From Adineta ricciae (taxonomy: Eukaryota; Rotifera; Eurotatoria; Adinetida; Adinetidae), in the NCBI GenBank assembly GCA_905250025.1, contig CAJNOJ010000013.1, forward strand, positions 124,001-188,000: DNA of 64,000 nucleotides. Direction: 5' to 3'. How positions within the stretch are numbered: the stretch's first letter is position 1; each line of letters opens with the position of its first letter. The translations under genes and the position numbers were made by a program. Shown piece by piece: positions 59,507 to 64,000 of the stretch. The notes below the pieces were generated by a model. It had not been told where the DNA came from. It worked only from the letters and a program-made list of their open reading frames with translations, and ran no database searches.

Positions 59507-60805
59507 TTCCTAGGTGAAAAAAAATCGAAGCACTAGATTGGCGTAATCGAAAAGTAACTTTTACCTCTGTAGAAAAAAATTCGATACAGAGAAAAAAGAG
59601 AAACGAAATCCTAGAGAAAAGAAAATGAGCACGATCAGACAAGGAAGAGATTCTAACTTGATTGTAGAGCATGAGTACAGACTTTTCCACTCCTAAAATG
59701 AGAAACTATGGTGTTTTGTACAAACATAGAGACTGAAGTATCTGTTTGTGTGTACGATTGATCTTGTAGTACGTAGATGAATTTCTAAATAAGGACAAGC
59801 GTCTAAAGACAGCAGTTATCTTTATTGATAATTTCAAAGAGGAAATCTTGCAATTTCAGAAGATTTTCATGAGAAGGAAAGCGTAAAATGAAATCGAATA
59901 CTTACAATGTTCTTTGTAGATGGATCGAATTTAAAAATTGAAAATGATTATTGAGTGATTGACAACGATGGAAGAGAAATCAAACTTTTATTTTAATAAT
60001 AAAGAACGAACGATTTGATAAATAGTTTGAGCTTTTCGGTTGGTATTTGTTGTGACTAATCAAAAAAGTGTTTCTTGACCAGACGGAGTGCGCCATCCTA
60101 CAGCGACATCTGATGAGTAAACTTTCATTTCTTGTGAGTATTCGAAAATCTATTTTCGATTGCTCGTAGGGCTGACAGTGCATTTGTCTCTCACCAAAAA
60201 TAAAGGGTCATGTTTAAAAAAAGAAACTGTCTCAAACGTACTCTCGAAAAGTACGGACTATTCAATGATAATATGTCGTTTTCTCGCAAATTTTTTGACA
60301 ATGTTCGTGTTGTGCGAAAAATCTTTGCATTCAAAAGCTTGTATAGTTCTTTGATGTACATGTGTGATATGGCGATTTTCTACGATTCGTAAAAATGCTC
60401 TCTGAAGTTATCCAATCACAATTTAACGACGTTTGTTCGCAAGAACTTTTTGTTTTTGTAGAGTGAAGTGTACTTCTGAACAATAGTTCTCAGCATTTGC
60501 AAATATCAGTGAACGTTTTCTTCGAATACGTATCTCAGAGCATGATCTCTGTATCTCCGTGTTTATGAGGAGGAAAATGAAATTTTGAATGACAATCTTT
60601 CTTCTATTGTTCTAGATTGACATAAGCAGTTTTTTACTTGAAAACTTTCTTTCCTACATCATACTTTTGAAGAATATGATTCATCTGACCTATGTACTTT
60701 GTTTGTTGACTTGTTGATAATTAGAACGAAGCGACCAAAAAGTATTTCAAATAGAAGATTTCGTATTTCTTAACTCAAACAGAGGACATTTCATTCAACT
60801 TATCC
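59507..60805. other. Divergent intergenic region
   Basis: About 1.3 kb between the divergent RBM39 and SDR16C starts. AT-rich, with only short incoherent frames. It should include both promoters. Confidence 0.5.
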
Positions 60806-61954
60806 ATGGCTGATTTATTTGGTTTTCTACGTTTTATTATCAATTTAATACTATATCCATTTGCGCTAGCATTCCTCTTCTTTTACCGCTGTCTACAATG
60901 GTTAGGTTTACAACCAACCGCGCACAACTATCATGATAATATCGTGTTGATAACAGGTTCAGGCAATGGTCTCGGACGAGAAATCGCCTTAGCATTCGCC
61001 AAAGCTGGAGCATCATTAGCACTTTGGGATATTGATGATGTCGGTATGTTAATCTAATCAACACTGCGAAGAAAAGTTGCGAAGTGTATTGTTTATATTT
61101 ATAAATAGGTAATAGAGAAACTCAACAGCAATGTTTAGCCATATTACATAGTCAAAATTCATCAAGTCGCGTGCGAGTTTATCATGTTGACGTAACACGT
61201 GCAGCTGATGTTTATGCTTGTGCTGAACGTGTTCGTTACGATCTCGGACAAGTCACCATTCTTGTCCCGAATGCAGGTTATGTTAGCGGTCGATCCCTGC
61301 TAACAGAATCAGATTCTGACATCGAACGTACTTTTGGCGTCAACTCGCTCTCACCTATTTGGTTAATTAAAGCATTTTTACCGTACATGTTAGATGCCAA
61401 TCGTGGACATATCGTACTTGTTTCCAGTGTACTTGGTAATGAAAAACCTTTCTTTTTTTGTAAAAGAGATTTTTCGTGTTTTCTGTCTAGGTGTTCACGC
61501 TTCTCATGGTCCGATAACCTACGTTTCATCGAAACACGCTAGTGTAGGTCTTAGTCGATCGCTACGCATGGATATTCATGCGACGCATCCCTACTCTCGG
61601 GTATCTGTTCATTGCATATGCCCGTATATAATGCGTACAAAAATGTTCAACCCGCTTACAAATCATGTTTTATTACAGTCAGTTGTTCCCATTATTTCCC
61701 CTCGCTATGTAGCTAAGCAAGTACTCGATGCAATTGAATGGCGACGTGATGAAGTTATTCTGCCATATCATTTGAAATACATTGCTTTCGTCGCTGATTA
61801 TATTCTTCCACGCTGTTTGACGGAATGGTTCTTATTCAAAGTATCAGGCCGACGACCGTTAGATGCATTTCACAAAGATAATGAAGAACTTACACGAGAA
61901 AAACGAAAGAAACATGCACAAACAGTGCAAAAAGAAAATATTGACTTGATATGA
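60806..61954 (+). CDS. Short-chain dehydrogenase, SDR16C family (RDH10/SDR16C5-like)
   Basis: Membrane-anchored NAD(P)-dependent oxidoreductase; family members oxidise retinol or reduce retinal/steroids at the ER. Three exons (60806-61043, 61109-61435, 61491-61954) join to about 342 residues. An N-terminal hydrophobic anchor (LFGFLRFIINLILYPFALAF) precedes the Rossmann motif TGSGNGLG, an acidic residue after strand 2 (WDIDD, NAD preference), NAG (VPNAGYVSG), the catalytic Ser (LVSSVLG) and YxxxK (YVSSK). The C-terminal part PIISPRYVAKQVLDAI and LPYHLKY matches the SDR16C/DHRS3 group. The exact substrate cannot be read from sequence. AATAAA at 61989. Confidence 0.88.
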
Positions 61955-62138
61955 TTCGCCAAATTTGTTATTTTATTTTTTTAGGCGAAATAAAAAAAAA
62001 CTCGCAATAGATGCAAACAAGCCTCGTTTTCTTTATTGAAACGATTCACATCGAACTGAATCAGTGTCCAATGTGCATCATTCATTAAGACAAATTACAA
62101 TTGCATATTGATTATCAAAAATCATAGGAAAAAGGATT

Positions 62139-63985
62139 TTACAATTTAATCTGTAATTCCGGGAAGATTTCGCTCATAATCAAAACCATCAGTTTCTAAA
62201 AAGAAGTTCAACTAACATAAAGTAAAACAATGAAATTCGTTCTTACATGACATAGATGTTTGTTCAACTGTACATCTTGAAAAAGTTCAAACAAACGTTC
62301 AGCGCCAAGTCGGGCATTATCCGAACCGAATATCAATGAAATTGTTTCTAAAACAATGTGAATTTTCCTTAAATTAGTATTATCATTTCGAATATACCTG
62401 GAATATTTGTTAGCAGTTGTCGTTTAGCTTGTTGTCTTCGTTCAAGTTTCTCCTCATCGGTACGTGTCTGCCTTTCTGCTGAAGGTGTCGCAGGCCAAAA
62501 TGAGTCTCGAAACATAATCAGACATTTGACAACGGATTCTTCTTGGAATAAACTAACAATAAATCGACGAACTTGTCGATTAATTGTACTACCATATGTA
62601 ACGCGGATGAATTGTACTAATGTCATACGAATTAGTTTAAGCAAACCACCTTGTTCATCGAATAGAATATCAATAAAAGCATAGAATGGTTTGGCAATCG
62701 AGTCAGCGCGTCCTTCGAGAAAGCGTACACTAGGAAAATGAGAAGAGCATAATTTTAGAACAATCCATACCAAAATGATTGAAATAACGTTTGTTTCATA
62801 CCTGTCCATTTCCAGTAGTTCACTAGAAGCTTTGTCTGAACGAAATTTGTCACTAAAGTATAGATGAATCCACTGATTCTTCTGAAACTAAGCATATATG
62901 ATGACTTACAAGATATGTTTACTGGAATTTGAATGTTTCTTTTTAGCTGGTATTAAATTGGAAGACTGTCTGTCATTATCAACAATGGATGGATTTAAAA
63001 ATTGATAAACAAGTTCAAATGAGGATATATGTTCGTCGAGTAATATCGCTTGTAAAAATGTTTCTAATTGTTCAGATATTTGTTGACACAAAGCTTTATC
63101 ATAGAGTAACTGCGAAAATTGACGATGACGGGTACGAAAATAATCGATGGTTGGTAAAGACGATTGTAACTAAAAGGAAGGATCTATTGTTTTCCAGAGA
63201 GAAGATATACACACGAACTTCTTTTAGTCGAAAATAGAAATGTTGCCAAGCATGAATACTTCGTGTAATCACCCAGCCAACTTGATCTTGTTCGCTGTTC
63301 GGACTACGAATTAATACCGCTAGGCAGGATCGACCATTCCCGATCTTAAGAAGAAAGATGTTTTCTTTTCGACGCAGACTATACACAAACCACATCGGAT
63401 AGAACTTGCGCTTGCCATTGACCCAAAAATGACCACCATAGGTCAACGTTTTCTAATAGACATTCTAACGTACTGATTTCTTGATTCAAATCAGCACAAT
63501 CGCGTTCGACGGATGCTAAAATCTAGTATAGAAATTTTGACCAGAATGCACATTTCTCAGGATAGAAAATATATACGAACGGTAGCATCGAATGTCGCAC
63601 CTTCTTTTGCAGCTGTTAGTGCATATTGCTTGTTTTCTAGTTGGTTTCGTAAATCAGCTAGGCGTTTTGGTACGCTCTGTGATGGTTCTTCATTGAGTGC
63701 ATCTGCTTGCTGTGATGATGCACGACTTTCATTGGATTCATCATAATTTTCGTCAGCTGTTATGGGCGTTGACCAGCCGAGTAATTGCTCTTTCAAATCA
63801 ACTAAAAAGATCAAAGCAGAGGTTTGTATTGAATGTATAAAAGGAGCTCATACAATCTTGTAAATTCGACGGATTGAATGTTCGACACAAGGCATCATAT
63901 TGCTTCGAAACGAGGAACGATGCGTAGTAATCTCGTTGTAACACTCGATACACAACTGATTGAGCATGAAAGAACGCATCTGGTT
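62139..63985 (-). CDS. SNX25: Sorting nexin 25 (C-terminal part; runs off the window)
   Basis: Endosomal PXA-RGS-PX-nexin-C protein. The window holds the end of the RGS domain (first exon SEPDAFF...QRDYYASFLVSKQYD), a coiled-coil linker (KRLADLRNQLENKQYAL; SVERDCADLNQEISTLECLLEN), the PX domain (CLAVLIRS, GWVITRSIHAWQHF, then an exon with LQSSLPTIDYFRTRH and QQISEQLETFLQAILLDE) and the nexin-C domain (YAFIDILFDEQGGLLKLIRMTLVQFIRVTYGSTINRQVR, MFRDSFWP, RQLLTNIPETISLIFGSDNARLGAERLFELFQ, KLMVLIMSEIFPELQ), ending at a stop at 62141-62139. About nine exons with small introns. The 5' half (PXA and most of RGS) lies beyond position 64000; the last visible bases are the intron acceptor. Confidence 0.88.
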
Positions 63986-64000
63986 CAGACTAAGTGCAAG

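Noticed and set aside
1-64000. Transposons, CRISPR arrays, rRNA, tRNA genes and viral insertions
   Set aside because: I saw no transposase or reverse-transcriptase motifs, no terminal repeat pairs and no spacer-repeat arrays, and no convincing tRNA cloverleaf on visual scan. A covariance-model scan would be needed to exclude a tRNA or SL RNA gene.

Overview
This is a eukaryotic, metazoan window of about 64 kb. It is AT-rich and gene-dense. Most genes are cut by very short GT-AG introns of roughly 45-70 nt, and the products are animal-specific (choline acetyltransferase, vesicular acetylcholine transporter, Munc18, SK channel, a TGF-beta ligand, a WSC/mucin membrane protein, Ig cell-adhesion domains). 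The tiny introns, the many AG-ATG junctions that look like trans-splice acceptors, and an animal gene for sterol C24-methyltransferase all suit a rotifer, most likely bdelloid. That assignment is inference; no marker gene proves it. Exon joins given below were chosen by hand from splice consensus, codon phase and remembered family conservation.

Layout. 1-0.5 kb: 3' end of an unknown poly-Q gene (+). 2.1-5.5 kb: TUBGCP2 (-). 6.4-8.6 kb: zinc-finger protein (+). 9.0-10.1 kb: unknown basic protein (-), head to head with SLC25A46 (10.3-11.8 kb, +). 11.8-16.2 kb: the longest gene-free stretch, 5' of the cholinergic locus. 16.2-21.7 kb: VAChT then ChAT, both +. 21.8-22.9 kb: sterol C24-methyltransferase (-). 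25.0-32.3 kb: a 2048-residue WSC/mucin single-pass membrane protein (+) with a 195-bp tandem repeat. 32.6-35.7 kb: a tight same-strand cluster MRPS18A > NUDT22 > cyclin H (-), in which the NUDT22 stop codon directly abuts the cyclin H start. 36.2-39.1 kb: Munc18/STXBP1 (-), divergent from AKAP1 (39.6-41.6 kb, +). 42.5-45.3 kb: SK channel (-). 45.5-47.2 kb: TGF-beta ligand (-) with an ambiguous base near its C-terminus. 48.8-52.6 kb: two Ig-domain exons (-) whose 3.1-kb intron holds a C2-domain gene (+) and an intronless multi-pass membrane protein (-). 55.3-59.5 kb: RBM39 > THUMPD1 > INSIG, all -. 60.8-62.0 kb: SDR16C-type retinol/steroid dehydrogenase (+). 62.1-64.0 kb: the C-terminal two thirds of SNX25 (-), running off the window.

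Functional themes. Acetylcholine synthesis and vesicle loading sit together as in other animals, and two further synaptic genes (Munc18, SK channel) lie within 25 kb. Two sterol genes occur: SMT, which would add a C24 methyl group, and INSIG, the ER sterol sensor. Several housekeeping genes are packed head to tail with AG acceptors placed at or within a few bases of the ATG, which suggests spliced-leader trans-splicing and possibly polycistronic transcription.
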